Below, one piece after another: positions 4,836 to 5,413 of a stretch of 5,413 nucleotides of DNA. Below the pieces are notes generated by a model that was not told the DNA's origin, ran no database searches, and saw nothing but the letters and a program-made list of their open reading frames with translations. The DNA is taken from contig CANCAR010000186.1 in NCBI GenBank assembly GCA_947374125.1, forward strand, positions 1-5,413, given 5' to 3'. Positions within the stretch are counted from its first letter, which is position 1. The number at the start of each line of letters is the position of its first letter. A program made the position numbers and the translations under genes. Source of the stretch: Hyphomicrobiales bacterium (GTDB lineage Bacteria; Pseudomonadota; Alphaproteobacteria; Rhizobiales; Beijerinckiaceae).

Positions 4836-5413
4836 TCACCTAAACGGCGGCTCATCAAAACTCCTCAACTTTCGCGAATGGGCTGTCCCCTGCAAGCCGC
4901 GCAGATAATCCAACGCCGCGATGCCAATCTCCAGATGCTCGCTGATCGCCCGCTCGTAAAACGCATTCGCTGCACCGGGCAGTTTGATTTCGCCGTGCAA
5001 CGGCTTGTCGGAAACGCAGAGCAGCGTGCCATAAGGCACCCGGAACCTGAAACCCTGCGCGGCAATTGTGCCGCTTTCCATATCCACCGCAATCGCGCGC
5101 GACAAATTAATCCGCCGCCGCTCTTGCGACCAGCGCAGCTCCCAATTCCGGTCATCATAGGTAACAACCGTCCCTGTCCGGAGCCGCCGCTTTAATGCCT
5201 CGCCTTTGTCCCCCGTCACGGAAGCTGCTGCTTCTTGCAAGGCGACCTGCACTTCGGCGAGCGCCGGAATCGGCACTTCGGTTGGCACCACGCTGTCTAA
5301 AATGCCGTCCTCCCGCAAATAAGCATGGGCCAGCACATAGTCGCCAATCCGTTGGGACTGGCGAAGACCACCGCAATGGCCCACCATCAGCCACGCATGC
5401 GGACGAAGCACGG
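4836..5413 (-). CDS. amn: AMP nucleosidase, C-terminal part (start beyond right edge)
   Basis: AMP nucleosidase hydrolyses AMP to adenine and ribose 5-phosphate in the cytosol, limiting the AMP pool and feeding purine salvage. About 191 C-terminal residues are visible out of roughly 485-500; the frame is open at the right edge, and the GTG at 5409-5411 is an internal valine, not a start. The visible part is the nucleoside-phosphorylase-like catalytic domain. Motifs: GHCGGLR (11-17), IGDYVLAHAYLRED, VPIPALAEVQ, LRTGTVVTYDDRNWELR (77-93), AVDMES (108-113, the substrate-binding motif of the PNP/UDP family), PYGTLLCVSDKPLHGEIKLP (126-145, including the conserved catalytic-region Asp135) and the typical tail HSRKLRSFDEPPFR. 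It ends in TGA at 4836-4838. It is 58 bases from the toxin gene on the same strand, and no terminator-like hairpin is evident in that gap. Confidence 0.96.
   Translation of the reverse strand, partial: VLRPHAWLMVGHCGGLRQSQRIGDYVLAHAYLREDGILDSVVPTEVPIPALAEVQVALQEAAASVTGDKGEALKRRLRTGTVVTYDDRNWELRWSQERRRINLSRAIAVDMESGTIAAQGFRFRVPYGTLLCVSDKPLHGEIKLPGAANAFYERAISEHLEIGIAALDYLRGLQGTAHSRKLRSFDEPPFR

Noticed and set aside
1..5413. CRISPR array, tRNA or rRNA gene, insertion sequence
   Set aside because: No regularly spaced long repeats, no cloverleaf-like segment and no transposase frame or terminal inverted repeats were seen on either strand.

Overview
The window looks like a chromosomal segment of an alphaproteobacterium of moderate GC (roughly 50-60% in genes). 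This is inferred from the kinds of proteins encoded: an ArsR-methyltransferase fusion directly ahead of metF, a long-form AMP nucleosidase, and a small CGLCG-type conserved protein of a kind I associate with Rhodospirillales-like and related genomes. No rRNA or other phylogenetic marker is present, so the family is not fixed. All eight supported genes lie on the minus strand, so the window reads biologically from right to left.

From right to left it holds: (1) the C-terminal part of AMP nucleosidase (amn), running off the right edge; (2) a HigB/HigA-like type II toxin-antitoxin pair, toxin first, with a strong inverted repeat over its promoter; (3) a small stand-alone MNT-type nucleotidyltransferase whose first catalytic aspartate is replaced by glycine and which has no HEPN partner in view; (4) a ten-helix EamA/DMT-family permease; (5) an ArsR-type regulator fused to a SAM-dependent methyltransferase domain, with a near-perfect 22-bp inverted repeat just upstream; (6) metF, 5,10-methylenetetrahydrofolate reductase, 16 bases after the fusion gene and with a strong ribosome binding site; (7) a 90-residue conserved protein of unknown function. 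To the left lies a sharply AT-rich stretch (about 21% GC, positions 201-385), then about 200 bases of normal GC containing a doubtful gene end.

Functionally the clearest unit is fusion gene plus metF: a regulator able to sense a methyl-cycle metabolite (SAM or SAH) controlling the enzyme that makes 5-methyl-THF for methionine synthesis. This fits the SahR type of methionine-cycle control, and the palindrome at 2691-2712 is the natural operator. The toxin-antitoxin/MNT block between amn and the permease looks like an accessory insertion into housekeeping DNA. I see no clearly new multi-gene system. The points most worth a second look are the methyl-cycle operator, the degenerate MNT protein beside HigBA, the toxin-antitoxin operator, and the AT-rich island at the left.
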